Source: Lentisphaeria bacterium (lineage in GTDB: Bacteria; Verrucomicrobiota; Lentisphaeria; Oligosphaerales; Oligosphaeraceae). Taken from it: DNA of 54,611 bases. Of this stretch, positions 9,173-16,893 are shown one piece after another. A program made the position numbers and the translations under genes. Under the pieces are notes generated by a model. The model had not been told where the DNA came from. It made no database searches and saw only the letters and a program-made list of their open reading frames with translations. The stretch covers positions 1 through 54,611 of the forward strand of contig JAEEYQ010000056.1 in the NCBI GenBank assembly GCA_016288215.1, given 5' to 3'. The stretch's first letter is position 1. The number at the start of each line of letters is the position of its first letter.

Positions 9173-9331
9173 GACATGCGGTGTCCTTTCTGGCGGACGC
9201 CGCGTGAAAGACGAAGCCAGAACACAGAGACGTCTGACCCCGTGAAACCGAATAAACAGAAGGTACTTTGTAGCGGGTCAGATAACGTGTAGAACATTGA
9301 GTTCGAACGCATTGGTTATAAGAGTTCAACA

Positions 9332-9345
9332 TATAATTTGGGGAG
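9332..9345 (+). promoter_or_regulatory. -10 box and ribosome-binding site for the 9352 gene
   Basis: TATAAT at 9332-9337 is followed by the ribosome-binding sequence GGGGAG at 9340-9345, 6 nt before ATG 9352. The two are so close that the TATAAT would give a leaderless transcript if used as a promoter, so the ribosome-binding site is the firmer call. No good -35 was found. Confidence 0.4.
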
Positions 9346-9351
9346 TATAAA

Positions 9352-9921
9352 ATGAAAAAGTATATTTTGGCGTTGGTTTCTTTTGTTGCAATGGCGGCAC
9401 TTGCCGATAATCAGTATTCGTTCAACGATGGTTGGTTCATTATAAAAGAAGCAGGGGACATACACATTTCTTTCGTCAATAATAACTCAAATCCTGGTCA
9501 TGTCGCTGCTTTCGGATATTACGTTCAGAAAGAGGGAAGCGAAGAACGCAGCCTTCAAACTCTAACAGAGAATTGGAAAGGTGGAGAGAAGGTGTTCGAC
9601 TTCTCGGTCAACAAAGATGATAAAATCGGATTCTGGTTCGAGACTTCAAAACCAGAAATGACTTGGGTGACTTCTGATAATGAATCTGGCTGGTTCAGCT
9701 TCGACGAAGCTAACAATATCGCCACTGCGAAAATCTATTTTGATGAAGGAAATCACCAAGCGAACTCGAACAAAATGTTGCAATTCAAGTTGTCTGAGAA
9801 GGCGGCATCCACTGGTGGTCAGCCTCTTCCGGGCCTGCTGATGACGCTGACGCTTGGCGGCATGGCGGTCGCTGGCGTGACACAGCGGAAGCGGAAGGCG
9901 TCTAAAGCGACCAAAGCATGA
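9352..9921 (+). CDS. Secreted protein with PxPG-type C-terminal sorting signal (probable exosortase substrate)
   Basis: A 189-residue protein with a signal peptide (residues 1-18, ending ALA/DN). A mature region of about 130 residues follows, rich in aromatic and polar residues; no family was recognised, and predicted beta strands would suit a surface or matrix protein. The tail from about residue 155 reads GGQPLPGLLMTLTLGGMAVA then TQRKRK: a Pro-Gly motif, a hydrophobic helix and a basic end, as in PEP-CTERM proteins but with P-x-P-G instead of P-E-P. The exosortase is encoded 2.5 kb downstream on the same strand. GGGGAG precedes the ATG, and a large terminator follows the stop. AT content is higher than in the neighbouring genes. 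Confidence 0.8.
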   Translation: MKKYILALVSFVAMAALADNQYSFNDGWFIIKEAGDIHISFVNNNSNPGHVAAFGYYVQKEGSEERSLQTLTENWKGGEKVFDFSVNKDDKIGFWFETSKPEMTWVTSDNESGWFSFDEANNIATAKIYFDEGNHQANSNKMLQFKLSEKAASTGGQPLPGLLMTLTLGGMAVAGVTQRKRKASKATKA

Positions 9922-9931
9922 CGCGATAGAG

Positions 9932-10000
9932 AAAACGGAAACGGTTCTGCCTCGCCATGAGGCATCTGGTTGATTCGGTTCAACGCCGTTTCCGTTTTTT
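9932..10000 (+). terminator. Branched terminator after the sorting-signal protein gene
   Basis: A 13-bp stem, AAAACGGAAACGG (9932-9944), pairs with its complement at 9986-9998 and is followed by T residues. The 41-nt interior contains a second hairpin, GCCTC GCCAT GAGGC (9949-9963), and a weaker GTTGA/TCAAC pairing, so the structure could be a three-way junction. It ends transcription after the 9352 gene. Confidence 0.8.
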
Positions 10001-10043
10001 GTGTATTTTGCGCTTGACGTTGAGCAATCAAGATCAGGCGATG

Positions 10044-10108
10044 TCCCGTTCCCACGGGATGGATGGAGAAGGCCTCAGGTTTGGCATGACAAAGCCTGGG
10101 GTCTTTTT
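10044..10108 (+). terminator. Second hairpin and terminator ahead of the TPR gene; possible small RNA
   Basis: TCCCGT TCCC ACGGGA (10044-10059) forms a small hairpin. A second hairpin, CAGGTTTG with CAAAGCCTG (one bulge), at about 10071-10100 is followed by TCTTTTT. Because a complete terminator already lies 70 nt upstream, this second one would have nothing to terminate unless a short RNA starts between them or read-through into the exosortase operon is controlled here. A TATAAT at 10107-10112 overlaps its T-run and could start the TPR-exosortase transcript. Confidence 0.5.
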
Positions 10109-10155
10109 ATAATATTGTAACTTTTTGCATTGAAATGACTTAGAACAGAAATAAG

Positions 10156-12411
10156 ATGGAAAAGCGAAAGCAGCAGATTCTGATTTTGGTTGTGCTGGGC
10201 CTTGTGCTGTTGGGCGTAGCGGTGCCTGTCGCCTATTTCATTGTGAGATCGCGGGAGAAGGTGGCGACGATGCAGAGCGCCCTTGAGGCCTACAACAAAA
10301 AGGACTACGACACGGCCATTGAGCGCTTCAGCCGCGTCCTTGCCAGAGACGAGGACAATGAGATGGCCGTCACCAAGCTTGCGGAGATTTACGGTGAAAA
10401 GGGGAATTGGCCCCAAAGCGCCTACTACTGGCAGCAGGCCTGCCGTCTGAATAACCTGAACGCCGACTATGAGAAGAATTTTGTCCAGATGGCCTTGCGG
10501 GGGCGGCTCTTCGACCGCGTTGCCACCTTCTACATGGATTCCCGTCACAAGAAGTTGAGTTTGGATGAACAGCTGGTGCTTGACTTTTGCCTGCTGATGT
10601 CCAACGACCCGAAAAATGGCATCGACCTCTGGAAGAAGATCTTGAAGGAGAATCCAAAGGCCGTTGAAATGCCCTACGGACGCCTCATCAAGGTGACGCA
10701 TTTTGCGGCGGAACAGACCTTCGAGTGGGTGTTCGCAGAACTGGATGCCCTTATCGCGTCGGGAGACGTGAACATTGCACAGGAGGCGTTGATCACCCTC
10801 GCAAACGTGAACCGGATGGTCCAGCGGCAAGACGAGGAGGAGGTGGCCCTCAAGAAGCTGGCGGAGCTCAACTTCTATGTGGGCATGCCCATGCTGGGCC
10901 TGTTCTACAGCAACCACTTCAAATATGTAGAGGCCATCGATGTCTTTGAAAAGTACAACGAAAAATACGCCAGCAGCCACATCGCCTTGATTTGGGGCGA
11001 ACTGCTGCTTTTCACCAGCCAACAGGAGAAACTGGAGAAGCTGGCGGCGGACTGGAAGAAAAAGGGAGGCAAGGCAAATCTTCGGGCGGCCTACTATTTG
11101 GCGTCGCTCCAGGCCCTCGCGCGGCAAGATCTGGATGCATTGGCGACGGCCTATCAACCCATCCGCGGGGAAGTGAACACTCCGCTGGCCGCCTTCCTCT
11201 CCTGTTTGGTTGATGTTCAGCTCAATGACACGCACCGACTGGAGGACGACCTTCTCCGTTTTCAGAAAGTCCCTCCCTTCATGGACTTACGGCAACGGGT
11301 CCACGCCCTTGGAGTCCTCTATCTACAGGACCGTATCAACGCCGGCGTCTCCCCGAAGGAGCTACTGCGGGTGACGGACATCTTGCTCAACGCAAAATTT
11401 TCGGACGACCCCGACGCGACTCCCATGTTGGTCAATCTTGTCGGTCGGCTTCAGAGCCATTCGCTGACGGAAGAGAAGCTGGACGCGGGCCTGCTGAAGC
11501 TTCCCGACGACCCCACCTGCATGGAAGTGGCGATCAAATTCCATTACTTCAGAGGCAACATGGCGGAGGCGAAGAAATACCTCGACCAGCTGGAGAAAAT
11601 CAACGACGGCAAACTTTCCGTGGGGCTTCAGCAGCTTGCCATCAACATCGTCTCCGCCCAAGGCGACGTGGATGGGGCCGCGAAGCGTTTCTTTGCGTTG
11701 CTGCAGGAGGACAAGTCGCTTGACACCTTCATCACCTGCTTCCTCTTCTGCTTTGACACGAAACGCAAGGACGATGTCCAGAAGCTGGCGGAAAAGGCGG
11801 CGAGCGACGAGGCCCTGGCCGATGCAAGGCCTTTCTGTCAAGCCGGTCTGCAGCTGCTGGACGGCGCCACCGACAAGGGTCTTGACCAGCTGGAGAGCTC
11901 CGACACCTCCGTCAACAGTCTGCTCTATTTCGCGGGAAGGGAACTGGCGGCCAATGGACGGCCTGCCCCCGCCATCGCGAAGCTTTCCAAAATCACGCCG
12001 GAGTATTCGCGGTATATGCAGACGTTGAGCCTGCTGGCCATGCTGCATCTAGACACGAAGGACATAGAAAAGGCGAAAGCCTTTGCAACGCAAGCACTTG
12101 CGATTGCTCCGAACACGGCGTCCCCGATGCGGGTGCTGGCCATCTGCGCCCGTTTGGAAGACAATTGGCAGACGGCTCTCGATTGGGCCAAGCCCACGAT
12201 TTGGGAAAGCAATGGCGACGGGACGCTGCGCGACATCTGGATTTGGGCCATGGAGAAGAACATCGCCTCCGAATTTGACGCCCAGCGGTATCCCGCCGCC
12301 AAGACCCTCTGCGAACGGTTGGTGAAGGTCGACAAAACCAACGCAGTCGGGGCGGAGTATCTGGCTAAATTGAAGGATCTGGCGGAGCAGAAAAAGGCGG
12401 AGGCGAAATGA
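10156..12411 (+). CDS. TPR-repeat inner-membrane protein of the exosortase operon
   Basis: A 751-residue protein anchored by one N-terminal membrane helix (residues 8-29, LVVLGLVLLGVAVPVAYFIV). Behind it is a long array of helical TPR-like repeats, starting with ALEAYNKKDYDTAIERFSRVLARD near residue 42 and continuing to a clear pair near residues 630-700 (MLHLDTKDIEKAKAFATQAL). The domain probably faces the periplasm. TPR proteins accompany exosortase loci in many bacteria, where they are thought to assist export or assembly of the sorted proteins. The stop codon overlaps the exosortase ATG (ATGA at 12408-12411), indicating translational coupling. No strong ribosome site is seen before its own ATG. 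Confidence 0.85.
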   Translation: MEKRKQQILILVVLGLVLLGVAVPVAYFIVRSREKVATMQSALEAYNKKDYDTAIERFSRVLARDEDNEMAVTKLAEIYGEKGNWPQSAYYWQQACRLNNLNADYEKNFVQMALRGRLFDRVATFYMDSRHKKLSLDEQLVLDFCLLMSNDPKNGIDLWKKILKENPKAVEMPYGRLIKVTHFAAEQTFEWVFAELDALIASGDVNIAQEALITLANVNRMVQRQDEEEVALKKLAELNFYVGMPMLGLFYSNHFKYVEAIDVFEKYNEKYASSHIALIWGELLLFTSQQEKLEKLAADWKKKGGKANLRAAYYLASLQALARQDLDALATAYQPIRGEVNTPLAAFLSCLVDVQLNDTHRLEDDLLRFQKVPPFMDLRQRVHALGVLYLQDRINAGVSPKELLRVTDILLNAKFSDDPDATPMLVNLVGRLQSHSLTEEKLDAGLLKLPDDPTCMEVAIKFHYFRGNMAEAKKYLDQLEKINDGKLSVGLQQLAINIVSAQGDVDGAAKRFFALLQEDKSLDTFITCFLFCFDTKRKDDVQKLAEKAASDEALADARPFCQAGLQLLDGATDKGLDQLESSDTSVNSLLYFAGRELAANGRPAPAIAKLSKITPEYSRYMQTLSLLAMLHLDTKDIEKAKAFATQALAIAPNTASPMRVLAICARLEDNWQTALDWAKPTIWESNGDGTLRDIWIWAMEKNIASEFDAQRYPAAKTLCERLVKVDKTNAVGAEYLAKLKDLAEQKKAEAK

Positions 12412-13271
12412 ACACCGCCATGACCGTCAAGGCGAGGCTGCGATTCAGCGTCGCCACCTATCTTGCCCTCCTGGCGGCTGTCGCCTTCACCCTGTGCACG
12501 ACATGGGGTGACTTCGTGTCCCGCGATTGGGAGGCACCTGTGACCCTGTTCGTTCTGGGGCTGCTGCTCTCCTACGACGTGTGCCACAAGATCTATGTCC
12601 GGCCGACCGGCCCCCGCGGCGTCCAGGACTCCGTTGCCGCCTACAGCGTGCTCATCCTGTACTTTCTGCTGGCGCTGGTGCCGCTGGACATTGACGACTA
12701 CTGGCGGCAGTGCTGCTGCTTTTGGCTGCTTCTGATCGCGCCGCTGCGGTTCTCCTCCGGCCACCGCGTGACGGTTCTGGCGATGATTCCCCTGTTCGTG
12801 TTCTGCATCTTCCTTCCGAGGCACAGCGAGATCATGCTGGCCATAAGCCATCCGTTCCGCATCATCGCCACGGGCATTTCGGGGACCTTCCTGCGGCTGT
12901 TCGGTTTCAATGTGTCCAGCACCCTCACCGTGCTTCGGCTGGACAATGTGGATTTGGCGGTGACGGATGCCTGCAGTGGCATCCAGCAGTTCGAGGCGCT
13001 GCTGCTGGGCTACATTCTTGCCAAACGCCAGCAGAAGCGGCTCACGTGGCGCATCATCCACTATGTCTTCTGCATCCCCGCCGTCATCTTCGCCAACGCC
13101 ATCCGGCTGGTTCTGGTTGTGATGCTGTATCATTGGCCGGTGGGCGACGCGGTGCTGTACTCTGGCTGGCACGAAGGGCTGGGTTATTTCCAAGTCCTTG
13201 TGGCCGTGTTGATTATGTGGGTCGTTGGCCGACTGCTTGACTACGGCAGCGCACCATTGAGGGGGAAATGA
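12408..13271 (+). CDS. Exosortase/archaeosortase family transpeptidase
   Basis: A 287-residue polytopic membrane protein with about eight hydrophobic helices. The exosortase active-site pattern is complete: Cys189 in DACSGIQQFE, Arg233 in NAIRLVLV and His255 in GWHEGLGYF, all close to membrane-helix borders. The family recognises a C-terminal motif plus helix plus basic-cluster signal on exported proteins, cleaves it and anchors or releases the protein. Two nearby proteins (8765 and 9352) carry a matching three-part tail with a PxPG motif, which makes them likely substrates. The subfamily cannot be assigned by eye. It overlaps the TPR gene by 4 nt, and the next gene starts 2 nt after its stop, so it lies inside one operon. 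Confidence 0.93.
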   Translation: MNTAMTVKARLRFSVATYLALLAAVAFTLCTTWGDFVSRDWEAPVTLFVLGLLLSYDVCHKIYVRPTGPRGVQDSVAAYSVLILYFLLALVPLDIDDYWRQCCCFWLLLIAPLRFSSGHRVTVLAMIPLFVFCIFLPRHSEIMLAISHPFRIIATGISGTFLRLFGFNVSSTLTVLRLDNVDLAVTDACSGIQQFEALLLGYILAKRQQKRLTWRIIHYVFCIPAVIFANAIRLVLVVMLYHWPVGDAVLYSGWHEGLGYFQVLVAVLIMWVVGRLLDYGSAPLRGK

Positions 13272-13272
13272 C

Positions 13273-14376
13273 ATGAAGAACCGAAAGCTTCTCCTCAACA
13301 TCGGCGCGGTTTTGGGCGGCATCCCGCTCGTCCTGTGCATCCCGTATATTCTTCGCGCCTGGCAATCCTCTCCGATGGACCATCGGGACTTCGTGTTCGC
13401 CATTGCCTTTGGCATGGCGGCGCTGGCGGCCCTGCTCTTCACAGGACATTCGGAGCCCGTCTTCCAGAAGCGGATTCTCCTTGCGGCGCTCTCGCTTCTG
13501 TGCGGCTTTCTTTTCTGCAACAACATCATCAGCCTGAATGCAGGCGCGATCGTCTGCGCCATCATGTTCTGGTGGGTGGAGATCTGGCTGCTGCGCGGCA
13601 TCCGGCTGGCCTTCAATCTGCTGCCCGCGTTTTTGATTCTGCTTTTGCTGGTGGTCAGCAGCACCTACTGGATCTGCGTGATGACCAATGTGTCGCCCAT
13701 CAACGCCTTCCGGCTGAAGCTGCTGGCGATGACGTTCCTTCTGGTCTCCGAGACGCTGATTCTGTGGTATAACTGGCTGCCCAAAATCGGCGTGGTCCTC
13801 TTCAGCATGGCCATGGCCGTCGCCGTTGTCGTGATGCTGATGCTCAGCAACTTAACCAAAACCTACGCGCCGTGCAAGGTGTCCTTTCAGCCCATGGCGG
13901 GCGGATACATGGGCATCGAGATGGATCCAAACGAGGGATTCAAGCGCTTCTTCAGCCGCAGTGAGGCCCATCAATACAAATATTCGGGAGACACGGCTGA
14001 CTTTTCCCTGCTGGCCGTCGACTGTGGCGACAATATCCATGAAATCCATCCCGCCTCCCATTGCCTCCGTACGTCTGGCTGGACCATCGACTCGGAGGAG
14101 ACGCAAGTCGTCACAATTGACGAAAAAGAGCTCAATGTCACAGAAGTCATGGCGACCAGGCATCAATCTCAAATCCTCCTTTGGGTGTGGTACAGCAATG
14201 ATACCCTCTCCACGGGAAATTTCATCTGCTTCCGCCGTCTTTGGCGGGATGAACGGCAATGGTCGACGTATCAGCTTGGCGTCATTGGCGGACAGAATCT
14301 GGAAGAGAGCCGCCGCCAGCTGACTGACCTCCTGTCCTTGATAAAGGTAAAACCGAATATCAACATGGGTAATTAG
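13273..14376 (+). CDS. Membrane protein with C-terminal EpsI-like domain (exosortase-associated)
   Basis: A 367-residue protein. The first 195 residues contain six hydrophobic helices. The remaining periplasmic part contains HEIHPASHCLRTSGW, with His259 and Cys264. This matches the signature of EpsI-type exosortase-associated domains, whose usual pattern is a His/Ser-Pro segment, a Cys, then Gly-Trp. EpsI domains are usually stand-alone small proteins or are fused to the exosortase itself; here the domain is fused to a separate membrane protein encoded directly after the exosortase. The ATG follows the exosortase stop by one base. Function in sorting is inferred from location and this motif; the enzymatic role of EpsI is not settled. 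Confidence 0.8.
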   Translation: MKNRKLLLNIGAVLGGIPLVLCIPYILRAWQSSPMDHRDFVFAIAFGMAALAALLFTGHSEPVFQKRILLAALSLLCGFLFCNNIISLNAGAIVCAIMFWWVEIWLLRGIRLAFNLLPAFLILLLLVVSSTYWICVMTNVSPINAFRLKLLAMTFLLVSETLILWYNWLPKIGVVLFSMAMAVAVVVMLMLSNLTKTYAPCKVSFQPMAGGYMGIEMDPNEGFKRFFSRSEAHQYKYSGDTADFSLLAVDCGDNIHEIHPASHCLRTSGWTIDSEETQVVTIDEKELNVTEVMATRHQSQILLWVWYSNDTLSTGNFICFRRLWRDERQWSTYQLGVIGGQNLEESRRQLTDLLSLIKVKPNINMGN

Positions 14377-14513
14377 CCATTTGTCGTAACGATTCTGAAC
14401 CTATCCGCAAAACTGTGTTCGGGGCTGAATTACAGCCATGGCAACGGCTTTATTGGATCATCAAGGTTCTGAATTGATACATCTAGAAAAGCCAGAGCTC
14501 TAGAAAACCTAGA

Positions 14514-14534
14514 TAAGTTCCTAATTACTAATTA
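14514..14534 (-). repeat. Short heptamer repeat (AATTAGG type) at a gene end
   Basis: Read on the minus strand, AATTAGT and AATTAGG units lie in tandem, flanked by a degenerate AAGTAAT/AACTTAT unit. They overlap the last codons and the TAG stop of the membrane metallopeptidase gene. The unit is the same as in the arrays at 19143-19191 and 19668-19703. Confidence 0.55.
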
Positions 14535-15451
14535 CTTAGAAAACGGTGCAGAATGACCTTCCAGCGGAGGACGGTGGTTGCCTGCTGTCTGCACCACGTT
14601 TCGCATTCCTGTGGAGTGGCCATGGCGGCGATGCGGGGGATTTCGTCGTCGCCGCAACGGAACAGGACGGCCTCCGCGCGGTCGCCGAAGCAGGGGCGAA
14701 GTTTCAGCAGAGCCCGTCGGCTGCAGGAAGCCTGGTTGAGGTGGCGCAGAACCAGCCATGCGACGACGGCTCCAATGCCGCTCCAGAATGGCCAGATGGG
14801 CAGCTGCGGCAGCCAGAAGGTCCGGAGGATTTGGGCGGCCAGCATCAAGAAGACCGACCCCAAAAAGAGGAAGGAGTCTCGCTCGTGGTGGAAGATGCCG
14901 CCGATGAAGCGGCGCAGGGGACTGGAGGCCGTCCGATAGGCGAAGTCCTCCTCGAAGCGGTTGGAGTTCAAGGCGATACGGGCCACATGGCACAGCTCGT
15001 GGGCCAGCAGCTCCTTGCGGTTGTAGATGAGCCAGCGCTCCTGCCGTTTGAAGCTGCGGCGGATGATGAAGAGGGCGAAGAAGTCGGGGAGGTAATAGTA
15101 GGCGCAGCCGCCGAAAAGGAAACTGAAGGAGGGGTCCAAAAAGAAACCGGGGACCCAGTCGATGGAGAAGGCGTACAGCCGCTGGCAGAGGCCGTCCACC
15201 TGCCTGTAGAAGGAGGGAGGAATGCGGTCCTGAGCCTGAAAGGCCATGCCCTCCTTTTCGTAGCGGCCGGTGTCGGCGAGGGCCTTCTCCAGGTCGGCGG
15301 CGTTCTTCAGCAGGCATTTCAGGCGGGCGGCGTATTCCTCCGCCGTCTCATGGAGACCGCAGAGGAAGCCGCGCGCGTCCAGGTCGGCCAAGGTCTTCAA
15401 GTCCCCTTGGGCGGCTTTTTCCAGCTGGATTGAGAGATGAGATTCGGCCAT
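14528..15451 (-). CDS. Membrane-bound HExxH zinc metallopeptidase, family unassigned
   Basis: A 307-residue protein with HELCH at residues 151-155 (HExxH) and acidic residues Glu167/Glu168 in NRFEEDFAY, twelve or thirteen residues later, which could supply the third zinc ligand. Hydrophobic segments lie before the motif (about 90-130, including FFALFII) and after it (about 198-240, containing two helices). The arrangement recalls M48-like or YfgC-like membrane proteases, but I could not assign it to a named family. It lies 14 nt downstream of htrA and is probably cotranscribed with it, suggesting a role in envelope protein quality control. No ribosome-binding sequence precedes the ATG; the C-terminus ends in a heptamer repeat. 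Confidence 0.7.
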   Translation of the reverse strand: MAESHLSIQLEKAAQGDLKTLADLDARGFLCGLHETAEEYAARLKCLLKNAADLEKALADTGRYEKEGMAFQAQDRIPPSFYRQVDGLCQRLYAFSIDWVPGFFLDPSFSFLFGGCAYYYLPDFFALFIIRRSFKRQERWLIYNRKELLAHELCHVARIALNSNRFEEDFAYRTASSPLRRFIGGIFHHERDSFLFLGSVFLMLAAQILRTFWLPQLPIWPFWSGIGAVVAWLVLRHLNQASCSRRALLKLRPCFGDRAEAVLFRCGDDEIPRIAAMATPQECETWCRQQATTVLRWKVILHRFLSN

Positions 15452-15465
15452 GGGCGGTTTTTGGG

Positions 15466-16833
15466 TCAGTTGAGGAAGACGTCGATGGCCAGCGGGACCA
15501 GTCGGTTCATCCGCTGCTGTTGGCTGAGGACGGTCATGTTCAGCTTCTGACCGCTGCGGGACTGCTCCAGCAGACGGGACAGCTCGGCGATTTCGGTGAT
15601 GTTCCGATCATTGACCCGCATGATGATGTCCCCCCGCTTCAGCACTTCCCGCCAAACCGCCTGTTGGCGGTTAAATTCCTCTTGAGGAAGGACTTCGCTA
15701 ATGGCCAACCCCGTGACTTCGTTGGGCAGGCCCAAGGCCTCCCGCAGGTTGTTGGTCAGCTTTTGGACGTTCAGGCCCAGCCGGGTCTTCACCAGCTGTT
15801 CGGGGGGCATGGGCTCCAACGTGATGCGGACTGTGCGGCCATCCTGCAGGGTGAACGTCATGGTGTCGCCGTTTCGGCGATGCCAGATTTCGCGGCCGAA
15901 TTCAATGAGACGGCCCACGCGGACGCCGTTGACTTGGGTGATGACGTCTCCCGCCTTCAGGCCTGCCTTGGCCGCTGGTCCGTCGGCAAGCAGTTCGGGC
16001 ACCACCACGCCGTCATGGCCGCTGCTGAAGGGCTCGTTGGTGGAGATGCCCATGGCGATGTTGCCAAAATGCTCTGGCCGAAGCCAATGGCTCAAAAACT
16101 GCTCAATCCGCTTGACGGGAAGGGCGAAGCCGATGCCCTCCGCCCCTTTGCGGACCGCCAGATTGACGCCGATGAGATTGCCGTCCAGGTTGATCAGCGG
16201 GCCGCCACTGTTGCCGGGGTTGATGGCGGCGTCAATCTGAAGGATGTCATCGTAGACCAGGTCCTGATCCACCATGCTGCGGTTGATGGCGCTGAGAACC
16301 CCTTGGGTCACGCTGTGCTCCAACCCGAAGGGGTTGCCCACGCTGATGACAGTCTCGCCCAAAAGCACATCGTCCGGCAGGGCGAAATCCGCCGCGTCTA
16401 GGCCCGTATCTATCGGCGCATCCGTGATTTGGAGAAGACAGAGGTCATTGGGCTGATCGAAGCCGATGACCTCTGCTGTCGTGGCGACGCCGTTCCACAG
16501 GCGGACTTCGATGGTCTGAGCCCGGCTGACCACATGATAGTTGGTGACGATGAGGCCTTGGGAGTCCACCAAAATGCCGCTGCCCAGCGGAAAATACTCT
16601 TTCTTCAGCGTGGGTCGCTCGAACTGATAGCGGCCAAAGAACTCGTTGAAAAGGGTTTCGAAACCGTCATTGGTGCGGACAACCCGCTCCGTCCCGATGT
16701 TGACGACGCAGGTTTTCGCTTTTTTGACGGCGAGGACGGTGGGAGTCAGGCGGGCGGTGGAAGGTTCCGGTGCCTGAGCCAGACAGACGCCAGTCATGAC
16801 GGCGAGAAGAAAGTGGAATGCATGTTTCAGCAT
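15466..16833 (-). CDS. htrA: HtrA/Deg-family periplasmic serine protease
   Basis: A 455-residue trypsin-like protease with a signal peptide (residues 1-20, cleavage near LAQA). The catalytic triad is intact: His100 (VTNYHVV), Asp130 (QPNDLCLL) and Ser209 (INPGNSGGPL). Two PDZ domains follow, at about residues 270-350 and 365-450, the second with the ISEVLPQ/RGDIIMRVN pattern. This is the DegP/DegQ layout, a periplasmic protease-chaperone that degrades or refolds misfolded envelope proteins. AGGAAG precedes the ATG. The HExxH membrane protein follows after 14 nt. Confidence 0.95.
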   Translation of the reverse strand: MLKHAFHFLLAVMTGVCLAQAPEPSTARLTPTVLAVKKAKTCVVNIGTERVVRTNDGFETLFNEFFGRYQFERPTLKKEYFPLGSGILVDSQGLIVTNYHVVSRAQTIEVRLWNGVATTAEVIGFDQPNDLCLLQITDAPIDTGLDAADFALPDDVLLGETVISVGNPFGLEHSVTQGVLSAINRSMVDQDLVYDDILQIDAAINPGNSGGPLINLDGNLIGVNLAVRKGAEGIGFALPVKRIEQFLSHWLRPEHFGNIAMGISTNEPFSSGHDGVVVPELLADGPAAKAGLKAGDVITQVNGVRVGRLIEFGREIWHRRNGDTMTFTLQDGRTVRITLEPMPPEQLVKTRLGLNVQKLTNNLREALGLPNEVTGLAISEVLPQEEFNRQQAVWREVLKRGDIIMRVNDRNITEIAELSRLLEQSRSGQKLNMTVLSQQQRMNRLVPLAIDVFLN

Positions 16834-16893
16834 GGCTGAGCTTCCTTTTCAGGGTTTGACTATGATTTTTGTAACATCTTGTTGTGAAATATG

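Noticed and set aside
11925..13664. Open frame of 579 codons opposite the exosortase operon
   Set aside because: It spans three plus-strand genes that carry clear family motifs; composition is that of an antisense shadow.
14424..14438. GGCTG-AATTA-CAGCC hairpin after the exosortase operon
   Set aside because: Short stem and no T-run; too weak to call a terminator.
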